Source: BACL21 sp038141525
Lineage (GTDB): Bacteria > Bacteroidota > Bacteroidia > Flavobacteriales > Flavobacteriaceae
NCBI GenBank assembly: GCA_038141525.1
Contig: JAYQIF010000001.1
Location: 1 to 64,000 of the forward strand
Reading direction: 5' to 3'
Length of the DNA stretch: 64,000 bases
The notes beneath the pieces are model-generated. The model saw only the letters and a list, made by a program, of their open reading frames with translations. It had not been told where the DNA came from and made no database searches. The position numbers and the translations under genes were made by a program. Shown here piece after piece: positions 10,085 through 18,420 of this stretch; position 1 is the stretch's first letter; every line of letters begins with the position of its first letter.

Positions 10085-10975
10085 CTATTGTGGATATTTT
10101 CTGCGTGCTCTCAATTTCAAATAAGCATTGACAATTACAGTAGCTAAAATTATCGCCGCACCTAAATAAAATGTAGTGGACATGAACTCTTTATCACCAA
10201 AAACAGCCAGTGCCAGTAGTATGCCATAAACCGGCTCTAGATTAATGGTGAGCATTAGGGTAAACGGTGTGAGCCATTTCATGAGGTTGACCGAAGCGAT
10301 AAATGCGTATCCTGTGCAAATGGTTGCCAGAATAATCAAATAAAACCAGTCGCCTGTTGTCACCTCAAAGAACTCTGATGAAAATCCGTCGATAAGCAAT
10401 AAGTAAACACTGATACCGAGCACCCCAAACGAAAGCTCAAAAAATGAAATAACCGTGGCGGAGTGTTCTTTTACCAAACGACCGTTAAACACGGAGAAAA
10501 GCGCACTGAGAAAAGCGGAGATTAAGGCCAATATGATCCCGGCTACATATTGGGTTGAAGCATTAAAAATTATTCCGAGTCCGATGACGGCGACAAGGCC
10601 AAGGAGGATCTCTCTCCAATTGATTGAACGGCCAAAAACAATAGGTTCCAAAAAGGCCGCAAAAAAAGCACCGGTAGCCATAACCGATAAAGTCACCGAA
10701 ACATTGGAGATTTTTATGGCTCCGAAAAACGTAAGCCAATGCAAAGCCAAAGCAAGGCCGAGACCAAACATTTTCCACATCGCCCCCTTATTGGGCCGGG
10801 TCCAACGACCACTAATGAGCATAAACAAGAATACTGAGATAGCAGCAATAGACATACGAAACCAAACTAAAGGTATGGCCTCTAACGAAATCAAAGCACC
10901 CAGTACTGCGGTAAAGCCCCAGATCAGGACAATAAAATGCAAGTGCAGATGATGCTTAAGATTATCGTTTTGCAT
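10085..10975 (-). CDS. EamA/DMT-family transporter
   Basis: 296 residues, ten predicted membrane segments in two repeats of the EamA domain; typical pieces are LIWGFTAVLGALISLE, LALHWLTFFGAIKISNVSV and LEPVYGILLALAVFGDKEF. Such inner-membrane carriers export small metabolites or amino acids; the substrate cannot be told. The start overlaps the lptG end by 14 bases on the same strand, so the two are probably co-transcribed. Confidence 0.9.
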   Translation of the reverse strand: MQNDNLKHHLHLHFIVLIWGFTAVLGALISLEAIPLVWFRMSIAAISVFLFMLISGRWTRPNKGAMWKMFGLGLALALHWLTFFGAIKISNVSVTLSVMATGAFFAAFLEPIVFGRSINWREILLGLVAVIGLGIIFNASTQYVAGIILALISAFLSALFSVFNGRLVKEHSATVISFFELSFGVLGISVYLLLIDGFSSEFFEVTTGDWFYLIILATICTGYAFIASVNLMKWLTPFTLMLTINLEPVYGILLALAVFGDKEFMSTTFYLGAAIILATVIVNAYLKLRARRKYPQ

Positions 10976-12041
10976 GACGCAATAAAAAATAGGCTAAAAC
11001 ACCAAAAACAAAATTTGGGAACCAAGTCGCGACAAAAGGGGAAAAAGTGCTCTGCTCCGCCATGGTTCCAAATATTTTATCGAAAAAGACGTAAATCATT
11101 CCAACGCCAATGCCAATAGCTAAATTGACGCCCATACCCCCTCTTCTTTTCATAGAAGAAACAGCCACAGCAATGATGGTCAAAATATAAGCCGATACCG
11201 GTAAACTCCATCGCTTGTAGCGTACTACCTCGTAACGATTAATAAAGTTAGAACCTTTGGCCTTCTCCCTTGCTATGAACTTATTCAGGGCAGAAAAATC
11301 CAAAGTCTCAGCAATGTACTCTACTGGAGTTAAGTCCTCCATTTCGAATGGAAAAATAGTGTCCTTTTTCGTGAAATATTCTAGAGAATCCCCCTGCAAG
11401 CCGATGTAGCGTTTTTTTTAGTTGTACATCGAGTAGTTGTCCTTGTCTTGATTGTATACAATACGACTCGCTGCAATTTTATAAGTCATTTTGGTGCCTT
11501 CAAAATGCTCCAATGTAAAATTATTACCCGACTTTTCTTTAACGTTAAAATAGCTCACATAAATATAATCCTTATCACTGACTTGCCTAAAAACATTAGC
11601 CTTTTCGCGATCTTTACCGCGTCGCTTATTCAGGTATTCATAACTGAATTCATTGTACTTCTTGCTTGAATAAGGCGCGAGATAATTGGCAAGAAAAAAA
11701 GCCAAAATACAGACCATGGTGGAGCCAATGAGGTAAGGACGTAAAAATCGAGAGTAAGAAACACCACTGCTGAGAAAAGCAATGACCTCGGTATTGTTGG
11801 CGAGTTTTGAAGTAAACCAGATGGTCGACAAAAACAAAAACAATGGAAACAGCAGATTGGCAAAATAGACAGTAAAGTGCGCGTAATACTTGGCCACCTC
11901 AACAAAGGGTACTTCGTTTGCGAGTATTTTGTCAATTTTATCGGCTAAGTTGACCAAAATACCAATGGGTACAAACAGCAGCATGAGCAACCCAAAAGTC
12001 CCCATATATTTACCGATAATGTAGCGATCGAGTATACTCAA
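10962..12041 (-). CDS. lptG: LptF/LptG-family permease, interrupted by an in-frame TAA
   Basis: Inner-membrane permease of the LPS export machine, working with LptB (31483-32223). About 359 codons. The N part has the YjgP/YjgQ start (LDRYIIGKY) and membrane helices; the C part has DLTPVEYIAETL, INRYEVVRYKRWSLPVS and SSMKRRGGMGVNLA. At 11420-11418 a TAA follows YSMYN, and coding resumes in the same frame (KKRYIGLQGDSLEYF), next to an A8 run. Both parts lie in one frame, so a substitution rather than a single indel splits it. The gene is normally essential, so a base error or a very recent change is likelier than loss. Confidence 0.85.
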
Positions 12042-12084
12042 TTTCAGCGGTTTTTAATGCCTATTAAATCTCTATTGCTTTTGA

Positions 12085-13215
12085 TCATAGTCGATTGTCC
12101 ATTTGACGGACCATGGTATTTTTCCATGTACTGAAGTCACCCGCTAAGATATGTTTTCTCGCCTCACGAACCAACCAAAGATAAAAGCCAAGATTGTGGA
12201 TGGTTGCAATTTGCTTGCCCAGCATTTCATTGACCGTAAATAAGTGGCGTAAATAAGCTTTACTGTAAGCGGTGTCCACCCAAGTAATATTCATCGAATC
12301 TATCGGGTCAAAATCATCTGCCCATTTTCTATTTTTAATATTGATGGTACCGAAGGCCGTGAACAACATGCCATTTCTTGCGTTTCTGGTGGGCATGACA
12401 CAGTCGAACATGTCGATGCCTCGAGCAATGTTTTCCAGAAGATTTATCGGGGTTCCAACACCCATCAAGTATCTGGGTTTATCCTCAGGAAGTATGGCGG
12501 TGACTTCTTCGGTCATGGCGTACATTTCTTCGGCGGGCTCCCCGACGCTCAGCCCCCCTATTGCATTGCCCTGAGCATCAGCAGAAGCAATATATTCTGC
12601 TGATTCTCTCCTCAAATCTGTATACGTACTGCCTTGAACAATCGGAAAAAAGACTTGCTCAAAACCGTATAGCTCTGGTGATTTCTCCAGTTGTGCCATG
12701 CAGCGGTCAAGCCACCGATGGGTCATGTGCATGGAATCTCGGGCGTACTGCTTGTCGCAAGGATAAGGGGTGCATTCGTCAAAAGCCATAATGATGTCTG
12801 CACCAATCTGACGTTGGATGTCCATCACATTTTCCGGTGTGAATAAGTGTGCGCTTCCGTCAATGTGTGACTTAAACTTTACCCCTTCTTCTTTGATTTT
12901 TCGATTACCCGACAATGAATATACTTGATATCCCCCACTGTCGGTAAGAATATTACCGGTCCAATTCATAAATTTATGAAGCCCACCGGCCTTTTGCAAG
13001 ATTGGCGTTTGTGGACGCAAATAAAGGTGATAAGTGTTGCCCAAAATTATATCGGGCTTGATGTCCTGAGCGAGTTCACGTTGATGAACACCCTTTACGG
13101 TTGCAGCCGTACCAACAGGCATAAAAATAGGGGTGTGTACCGGACCATGAGCCAATTCCATCGTCGCGGCTCGCGCATCGGTATTTGAGTCTTTAGCCTC
13201 GAGGGTAAACTTCAT
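12085..13215 (-). CDS. tgt: tRNA-guanine transglycosylase
   Basis: Swaps guanine-34 of GUN-anticodon tRNAs for the queuosine precursor preQ1. 376 residues. Visible: GNTYHLYLRP, LTDSGGYQVYSL with the catalytic Asp, GADIIMAFDECTPYP, GGLSVGEP, YLMGVGTP, and the nucleophile region GIDMFDCVMPTRNARNG. The zinc-binding Cys cluster seen in many Tgt proteins near the C-terminus is not evident; Bacteroidota versions often lack it. I took ATG 13215 (MKFTLEAKD) over an upstream in-frame start because family members begin there. Upstream of lptG, 43 bases apart. Confidence 0.95.
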   Translation of the reverse strand: MKFTLEAKDSNTDARAATMELAHGPVHTPIFMPVGTAATVKGVHQRELAQDIKPDIILGNTYHLYLRPQTPILQKAGGLHKFMNWTGNILTDSGGYQVYSLSGNRKIKEEGVKFKSHIDGSAHLFTPENVMDIQRQIGADIIMAFDECTPYPCDKQYARDSMHMTHRWLDRCMAQLEKSPELYGFEQVFFPIVQGSTYTDLRRESAEYIASADAQGNAIGGLSVGEPAEEMYAMTEEVTAILPEDKPRYLMGVGTPINLLENIARGIDMFDCVMPTRNARNGMLFTAFGTINIKNRKWADDFDPIDSMNITWVDTAYSKAYLRHLFTVNEMLGKQIATIHNLGFYLWLVREARKHILAGDFSTWKNTMVRQMDNRL

Positions 13216-13351
13216 GAACTCCGTTTTATGTTCAGTATTCTGGAATAAAATTGCTGCGACCAAAGGTAATTGATTTATCAGGAACTCTGTGGTCGGTGTG
13301 ACAAGTGTTAACTAAAAGACCGAAATCGTTGATAAGTGAATTTTTCAGCCC

Positions 13352-13382
13352 TTGGCTCAGCACATTCAAAGCAGTACTTTTG
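13352..13382 (+). promoter_or_regulatory. promoter of the transketolase genes
   Basis: TTG 13352-13354, 20-base spacer, TACTTTTG 13375-13382: a full match to the Bacteroidota consensus, 21 bases before the ATG at 13404. Confidence 0.8.
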
Positions 13383-13403
13383 TGATAACTAATAATAACC
13401 AAT

Positions 13404-14249
13404 ATGCCTAACACCAAAGCTCTTGAGGACCTAGTGATTCAGGTCCGGCGAGATATTCTACGTCAGGTACACAAAGTTAATTCGGGACATCCAGGAGGCT
13501 CTCTGGGATGCGCCGAATTTTTTGTTGCCCTTTTTCAAGAAATAATGGACCGCAATGACGGTTTCGACATGAATGGCCATGAAGAAGATCTGTTCTTTTT
13601 ATCCAATGGACACATCTCTCCGGTTTTTTACAGTGTTCTTGCCCGATCTGGATATTTTCCGGTGGAAGAACTCAATACATTCAGACTGCTAAACTCAAGA
13701 CTTCAAGGACATCCGACCACTCATGAAGGATTACCTGGTATTCGCGTAGCCTCTGGATCATTAGGTCAAGGCATCTCAGTGGCCACTGGGGCGGCTTTGG
13801 CTAAAAAACTCAATAAAGAGGAGCATTTAGTTTACACACTCTGTGGCGATGGCGAATTACAGGAGGGACAAAATTGGGAGGCCATAATGTATGCGGCTAG
13901 CAATCACGTAGATAATTTAATTGTTACCGTGGATTACAATGGTCAACAAATTGATGGTGCTCTGGACGATGTATTGAGTCTTGGTAATTTACGCGCAAAA
14001 TTTGAGGCCTTTGGTTGGCTCGTAATTGACATTAAAGACGGAAATGATATAGAAAGTGTGATCGCCGGCTTGCAAAGTGCCAAAGAGCACACCGGTAAAG
14101 GCAAACCTATCTGTGTGCTGATGCATACGGTTATGGGCAACGGTGTAGACTTTATGATGCATACGCATGCTTGGCATGGAAAGGCACCGAATGACGATCA
14201 ATTAGCCATGGCATTGGCTCAAAATCCAGAAACCTTAGGAGACTACTAA
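13404..14249 (+). CDS. transketolase, N-terminal subunit
   Basis: Thiamine-diphosphate-binding half of transketolase (pentose phosphate pathway). 281 residues with HPGGSLGCAEF, FLSNGHISPVFY, GHPTTHEGLPGIRVASGSLGQG and the ThDP motif CGDGELQEGQNWEA...N. It must pair with the product of the next gene, 14 bases downstream, to form the active enzyme; the two-gene form is common in Flavobacteriia. Confidence 0.95.
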   Translation: MPNTKALEDLVIQVRRDILRQVHKVNSGHPGGSLGCAEFFVALFQEIMDRNDGFDMNGHEEDLFFLSNGHISPVFYSVLARSGYFPVEELNTFRLLNSRLQGHPTTHEGLPGIRVASGSLGQGISVATGAALAKKLNKEEHLVYTLCGDGELQEGQNWEAIMYAASNHVDNLIVTVDYNGQQIDGALDDVLSLGNLRAKFEAFGWLVIDIKDGNDIESVIAGLQSAKEHTGKGKPICVLMHTVMGNGVDFMMHTHAWHGKAPNDDQLAMALAQNPETLGDY

Positions 14250-14263
14250 ACGACCAAACCATT

Positions 14264-15220
14264 ATGAAAGAATACTTAGATACGGGCAAAAAGGATACGC
14301 GATCCGGTTTCGGTGCTGGGTTAACCCAACTGGGTAAAAGCAACCCCAATGTGGTGGCCCTATGTGCCGACTTAACTGGCTCGCTCAAAATGAATGAATT
14401 CAAAGACAATCACCCTGAGCGTTTTTTTCAGGTGGGTATTGCCGAGGCCAATATGATTGGGCTTGCGGCAGGATTAACCATTGGGGGTAAAATTCCATTT
14501 ACCGGTACGTTTGCCAATTTTTCTACGGGTCGTGTTTACGATCAAATCCGACAGAGCGTGGCCTACAGTCACAAAAATGTGAAAATTTGCGCCTCACATG
14601 CTGGTCTTACTCTTGGTGAGGATGGCGCCACACATCAAATTTTAGAAGACATCGGTCTGATGAAAATGCTCCCAGGAATGACGGTAATCAACCCTTGCGA
14701 TTACAATCAAACCAAGGCGGCCACAATCGCGATTGCAGATCACCACGGACCTGTATATTTACGTTTTGGCCGTCCCTCAGTACCGAATTTCACTCCAGTG
14801 GATGAACCTTTTATTATTGGTAAAGCCATTACATTAACACAAGGAAGCGATGTAACTATCGTGGCTACTGGTCACTTAGTGTGGGAAGCTTTGCAGGCCG
14901 CCAAGTCATTAGCCAAGCAAGGAATTAGCGCTGAAGTAATCAATATGCACACCATTAAACCGCTAGACAGTGAATGTCTGCTTGAGAGTGTTCGCAAAAC
15001 GGGTTGTGTTGTTACCGCCGAGGAGCATAATTATTACGGAGGCTTAGGCGAATCTGTAGCTAGAGAGTTGAGCCAAAACCAGCCAGCTCCTCAAGAATTT
15101 GTCGCTACTCAAGATACTTTTGGTGAATCTGGAACACCCGCACAGCTTATGGAAAAATACGGACTCAATGCCGCTGCGATAGTCGCGAAAGCCCAGAGCG
15201 TAATTTCTCGTAAATCATAA
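14264..15220 (+). CDS. transketolase, C-terminal subunit
   Basis: Pyrimidine-binding and C-terminal domains of transketolase. 318 residues: ALCADLTGSLKMN, the FFQVGIAEANMIGLAAG catalytic Glu region, HAGLTLGEDGATHQ, YLRFGRPSVP, and a C-terminal regulatory fold (GSDVTIVATGHLVWEAL, VVTAEEHNYYGGLG). Partner of the preceding gene and in the same operon. Confidence 0.95.
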   Translation: MKEYLDTGKKDTRSGFGAGLTQLGKSNPNVVALCADLTGSLKMNEFKDNHPERFFQVGIAEANMIGLAAGLTIGGKIPFTGTFANFSTGRVYDQIRQSVAYSHKNVKICASHAGLTLGEDGATHQILEDIGLMKMLPGMTVINPCDYNQTKAATIAIADHHGPVYLRFGRPSVPNFTPVDEPFIIGKAITLTQGSDVTIVATGHLVWEALQAAKSLAKQGISAEVINMHTIKPLDSECLLESVRKTGCVVTAEEHNYYGGLGESVARELSQNQPAPQEFVATQDTFGESGTPAQLMEKYGLNAAAIVAKAQSVISRKS

Positions 15221-15318
15221 GTACAATTAATGTCAGTTTGCCAAATGGCAAGACGCGCAAAAGCAACAAATCAATAATTCGAAAAATGAAACCTGGGGTG
15301 GGTGGTGCGCAATCGCGA

Positions 15319-16344
15319 TTAACTATCCGCATCTAGATAATCCACCACACCATCACTGTCCTCATCTGGATATTCGACGGTATAAATAGTGGTTTCCATG
15401 GTTTGTGCATTGTATTCTCGCTTTACTTCAACCTCTGAATCCGGCCAAGTTGGCTCTGGCTCACCATCGAGATACACATAAGTACGAGCAATTATTTCCT
15501 CCTCGGTAGGGCGACCGTCGCCATCGTCATCGGCATCAAAAAAGTTAGGCAATCCGTCGCCGTCGGTATCGTCATCTTCCTCGAGGTTATTGCCATTCAA
15601 ATCTTCATAAATTGTGGGAATTCCGTCCTCATCTTGATCCCCAACACGTGAAGAATACAATTGAAAAGTAAAGATCAGTTGGGCGTAAAATGGGATAATG
15701 GAACCATTTGGTGGACTAACGTAATACCCAAGTCCGGCAGGAATAAATACAGCACCTACCCCATAGTCTTCAAATGAAACGGAACCATCCGCTGCTTCAA
15801 TGGCCGGAAACGGTGAAGTTTTCGAGGTAATGATTCCATCTTGAAAACCATTAACCACACTGGTAAGATCAAAACTAACGGGCGTGGTTGCACTGTCAAA
15901 TAATTTGGTATACTCAGAGGCGGTAAACTCTGTATTGAGGTATCTCCCTTCATAGGTCAAGGTCACGACATCGGGGTACATCGGTGTACTGCCTCCACCC
16001 TCTACAGCAGACAAGTAATAAAGTTTGTATTCTACACCTTCGTCCACACGATCTGGCACCATTTTGTGTTGCACTTGATCTATGAGTGGAATTTTGTCGG
16101 CATTATCCCCGGCAAGCGTATCGAATCGAATTTTAAAGTCAAAGTCAGCAGGAGGGTTCTGAAACTCCTCGTAGTTATAGAAGTGGGTATTGAGGTAAGT
16201 CTCTATAATCTCAGTAGACACTGGCGCCTCTTCTCCTCGATCTCTTGCAGGAACGAATGTAAACCCGTCATCTTCTTTGTTGCATGCGATGATGGTAAGT
16301 AACCCAAGTATTAAATATTTTATTGGTCTAAGCCGAAATGTCAT
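15319..16344 (-). CDS. FKBP-type peptidyl-prolyl isomerase lipoprotein with calcium-binding repeats
   Basis: 341 residues. A lipoprotein signal ends at a lipobox (LLTIIAC, Cys at about 21), so it is anchored in a membrane facing the periplasm or surface. The middle (about 115-245) resembles an FKBP fold: VTLTYEGRYLN, SFDLTSVVNGFQDGI, VFIPAGLGYY, PFYAQLIFTFQL. Asp-rich thrombospondin-3-like units follow (DQDEDGIP, DDTDGDGLPNFFDADDDGDG, DEDSDGVVDYLDADS), known to bind calcium. The start is ATG 16344, directly before the signal. It faces the S4 gene divergently. Isomerase activity is family inference. Confidence 0.88.
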   Translation of the reverse strand: MTFRLRPIKYLILGLLTIIACNKEDDGFTFVPARDRGEEAPVSTEIIETYLNTHFYNYEEFQNPPADFDFKIRFDTLAGDNADKIPLIDQVQHKMVPDRVDEGVEYKLYYLSAVEGGGSTPMYPDVVTLTYEGRYLNTEFTASEYTKLFDSATTPVSFDLTSVVNGFQDGIITSKTSPFPAIEAADGSVSFEDYGVGAVFIPAGLGYYVSPPNGSIIPFYAQLIFTFQLYSSRVGDQDEDGIPTIYEDLNGNNLEEDDDTDGDGLPNFFDADDDGDGRPTEEEIIARTYVYLDGEPEPTWPDSEVEVKREYNAQTMETTIYTVEYPDEDSDGVVDYLDADS

Positions 16345-16422
16345 TGCCTGAATTTTAATGGCGCAAGATACCATTTTTCCGTTATTTTTGCCTTGGCTTT
16401 AACGGTCTTTTAAGGTGCTTAA

Positions 16423-16805
16423 ATGAGGATTGACAAATATTTATGGAGTATCCGTTGTTACAAAACACGTAACCAAGCGAGTATTGCGGTAAAAAAAAGG
16501 TGCCGTGCGGATTAACGATATCATTGCCTAAGCCAGCAAAGGAGGTTTTTCCCGGAGATCGAATTACTTATCGACTCAACCAGATCACCCACATATTGGA
16601 AGTCTTAGACCTGCCCAAATCAAGGGTCGGAGCTAAGCTCGTCGAACTTTATCGCATTGATCGCACCTCGAGAGATGTCCATGATCAAATGAGTCTAATT
16701 CGAGGGGTCAAAGATGGCCAAAGGGATCGTGGAACGGGTCGACCTACCAAAAAAGATCGACGTGATTTAGAGGATTTCAACACCAGCTCTGAAGAAGATT
16801 TTTAA
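16423..16805 (+). CDS. S4-domain RNA-binding protein (Hsp15-like), two frameshifts
   Basis: The start MRIDKYLWSIRCYKTRNQASIAVKK lies in one frame, VRINDI in a second and AKEVFPGDRI through GTGRPTKKDRRD in a third. Removing one A from the A8 run at 16481-16488 and one T near 16529 yields a continuous 126-residue protein of normal length. The S4 fold binds structured RNA; the relative Hsp15 acts on stalled 50S subunits. Two single-base insertions within 50 bases suggest sequence errors, though a pseudogene is possible. It precedes a phosphoribosyltransferase gene on the same strand. Confidence 0.8.
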
Positions 16806-16829
16806 TAACTTTGACTCAATGCGGAGCCT

Positions 16830-17315
16830 ATGATCCTTAACCACCAAGAAATAACACACAAAATAAGAAGAATGGCCTACCAAATTTATGAGGCCAATGT
16901 CAACGAGACACAAATTGTCATCGCAGGAATTGCGGATAACGGCTATCTTCTTGCCGAACTCTTAAAAAAAGAGGTTGAAGGGATTGCGCCCTTTTCCGTA
17001 AAACTTTGTCGCGTACACATGAATAAAATAAGTCCGATCGGTCAGGTGACATGTGATTGTTCTCTAGAAGACATCGAGACTCAGTCCATTGTTCTGGTCG
17101 ATGATGTGCTGCACTCGGGCACGGCGTTAATTTACGGGGTTTCCCATTTCTTGCAGGTTCCTCTCAAACAGTTTAAAACCGCTGTTTTGGTAGATCGTAA
17201 CCATAAAAAATACCCGGTTAAAGCGGATTACAAGGGCATCTCACTCTCCACCTCATTAAACGAAAACGTGGTGGTTGACTTCAGTCCAGGTAAATTCAGT
17301 GCACGCCTAGCCTAA
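16830..17315 (+). CDS. phosphoribosyltransferase-family protein (PyrR-like)
   Basis: 161 residues with the PRPP-binding loop IVLVDDVLHSGTAL near residue 90 and the type I PRTase fold; NHQEITHKIRRMAYQIYE at the start resembles PyrR. PyrR proteins control pyrimidine operons or act weakly as uracil phosphoribosyltransferases. Nothing nearby belongs to pyrimidine synthesis, so the role stays open. Its 3' end overlaps that of aroK by nine bases (convergent). Confidence 0.88.
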   Translation: MILNHQEITHKIRRMAYQIYEANVNETQIVIAGIADNGYLLAELLKKEVEGIAPFSVKLCRVHMNKISPIGQVTCDCSLEDIETQSIVLVDDVLHSGTALIYGVSHFLQVPLKQFKTAVLVDRNHKKYPVKADYKGISLSTSLNENVVVDFSPGKFSARLA

Positions 17316-17840
17316 AATAGTTTTTAAGGCAGAGATTATTCCTTTTGCAGCCGATAACACCGACATGTCACTAGCATCAAATACAGTATGAGCTTGCTGA
17401 TAGGTAAAGATGCGTTCAAAGAGATGTTTCCGGACGAATTCCTCCAATTCTTGTGGCGTCTCTAAAGCGGCGATGATGGGACGATCATGGCGCTCGTGCC
17501 ACAATCGCTCAACAAGAGACGCCAACGATACCTTAAGGTATATGCTATGATTTATCTCTGAGTTGTTGATCCATTTGAGGTTATCTCCATAAATCGGTGT
17601 TCCTCCACCCAAAGCAATCACCAAATCACTGTGGCCATCCATGACTTCACGCAACACAGCTGACTCGCGTTTGCGAAAATAAACTGCTCCTTTTTGTTTA
17701 AAAATCTCTTTAATCGACAATCCCTCTTGAGACTCAATTAATGCATCAAGGTCAATGAATTCCCTTTGTAACAAACCAGCAAGCTGCTGACCTATGGCAG
17801 TTTTACCACTGCCCATATATCCCATAAGCACTAAATTCAT
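17307..17840 (-). CDS. aroK: shikimate kinase
   Basis: Phosphorylates shikimate in aromatic amino acid synthesis. 177 residues with Walker A GYMGSGKTAIG (residues 7-17), the substrate residues FIDLDALIE, YFRKRES and LGGGTPIY, and the lid RHDRPII. I took ATG 17840 (MNLVLMG), since family members start right before the P-loop. Confidence 0.95.
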   Translation of the reverse strand: MNLVLMGYMGSGKTAIGQQLAGLLQREFIDLDALIESQEGLSIKEIFKQKGAVYFRKRESAVLREVMDGHSDLVIALGGGTPIYGDNLKWINNSEINHSIYLKVSLASLVERLWHERHDRPIIAALETPQELEEFVRKHLFERIFTYQQAHTVFDASDMSVLSAAKGIISALKTILG

Positions 17841-17954
17841 ATCACAAATATCGCAAAAAGACAGACGCATCACGCGTAACACGGGCTACATTTTGAGCAC
17901 AAAATACTAGAGGTCAGGTCGCCATTAAAGTTCTTATTTTTTGAAACAATTTAG

Positions 17955-17986
17955 TTTGAATAATCGACATAATGATATTATATTTG
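17955..17986 (+). promoter_or_regulatory. promoter of the tRNA-Lys/tRNA-Leu pair
   Basis: TTTG 17955-17958, 20-base spacer, TATATTTG 17979-17986, a full consensus match about 60 bases before tRNA-Lys. Confidence 0.78.
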
Positions 17987-18049
17987 CAGCCGCTAAACTC
18001 TATGATGAGTTGCGCTACGGCGAGTAAAATTGCCGCCCTATTTTTTAAT

Positions 18050-18125
18050 GACCTGATAGCTCAGTTGGTAGAGCACCTCCCTTTTAAGGAGGTGGTCCTG
18101 GGTTCGAGCCCCAGTCAGGTCACCA
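18050..18125 (+). tRNA. tRNA-Lys (TTT)
   Basis: GACCTGA pairs with TCAGGTC; the anticodon stem CCTCC/GGAGG encloses CTTTTAA (anticodon TTT); T-loop GTTCGAG. CCA is encoded at 18123-18125. Confidence 0.97.
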
Positions 18126-18154
18126 AAAAAAGTCGATAGTTTTATCGGCTTTTT
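18126..18154 (+). terminator. hairpin with T-tract between two tRNAs
   Basis: AAAAGTCGATA (18128-18138), loop GTTT, TATCGGCTTTT (18143-18153). It looks like a weak terminator or processing hairpin between tRNA-Lys and tRNA-Leu. Confidence 0.55.
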
Positions 18155-18171
18155 AATTTAACACAGCATTT

Positions 18172-18254
18172 ACCGAGGTGCTGGAACTGGTAGACAGGCA
18201 TGGTTGAGGGCCATGTGTCCATTAGGGCGTGTGGGTTCGATTCCCATCTCGGTA
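18172..18254 (+). tRNA. tRNA-Leu (GAG)
   Basis: ACCGAGG pairs with TCTCGGT, the anticodon stem CATGG/CCATG encloses TTGAGGG (anticodon GAG), and there is a long variable arm as in class II tRNAs. The discriminator is A; CCA is not encoded, unlike the tRNA-Lys upstream. Confidence 0.93.
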
Positions 18255-18256
18255 CT

Positions 18257-18286
18257 AAAGTCACTCTTTTTGGGTGACTTTTTTTT
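18257..18286 (+). terminator. intrinsic terminator after tRNA-Leu
   Basis: AAGTCAC (18258-18264) pairs with GTGACTT (18274-18280), followed by a T-run. Confidence 0.8.
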
Positions 18287-18337
18287 GTGATGAGTCAAGG
18301 ACTGAAGCACATTTCACCAGCCTAACGCATTGATTTT

Positions 18338-18375
18338 ATTTTGTTTATAGTTTTGATCAAAAAATTAAACAAAAT
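18338..18375. promoter_or_regulatory. 38-bp near-perfect palindrome, putative operator of the carotenoid regulator
   Basis: Outer arms ATTTTGTTTA (18338-18347) and TAAACAAAAT (18366-18375) share their centre with the inner palindrome TTTTGATCAAAA (18351-18362); 16 of 19 half-site positions match. A -7-like TAGTTTTG (18348-18355) lies inside. It is the only such element between the tRNAs and the MerR gene, so autoregulation by that protein is the simple reading (inference). Confidence 0.6.
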
Positions 18376-18420
18376 TGATGATTGTGCCGTATATTTTGGT
18401 TATATTTCAAAAAAAATAGC

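Noticed and set aside
11418..11420. Recoding (stop readthrough, selenocysteine or pyrrolysine) in lptG
   Set aside because: The codon is TAA, which is neither the Sec nor the Pyl codon, and no recoding element is visible.
13261..13268. CAAAGGTA as a tgt promoter on the minus strand
   Set aside because: It matches the -7 box (TACCTTTG), but no TTG lies 17-23 bases upstream.
16481..16530. Programmed frameshifting in the S4 gene
   Set aside because: Two separate shifts would be needed within 50 bases and no slippery-site plus pseudoknot pattern is seen; base errors explain it better.
18351..18362. TTTTGATCAAAA as a stand-alone FNR/CRP-like site
   Set aside because: It resembles FNR sites but sits exactly at the centre of a larger palindrome before a MerR gene, so it is treated as part of that operator.
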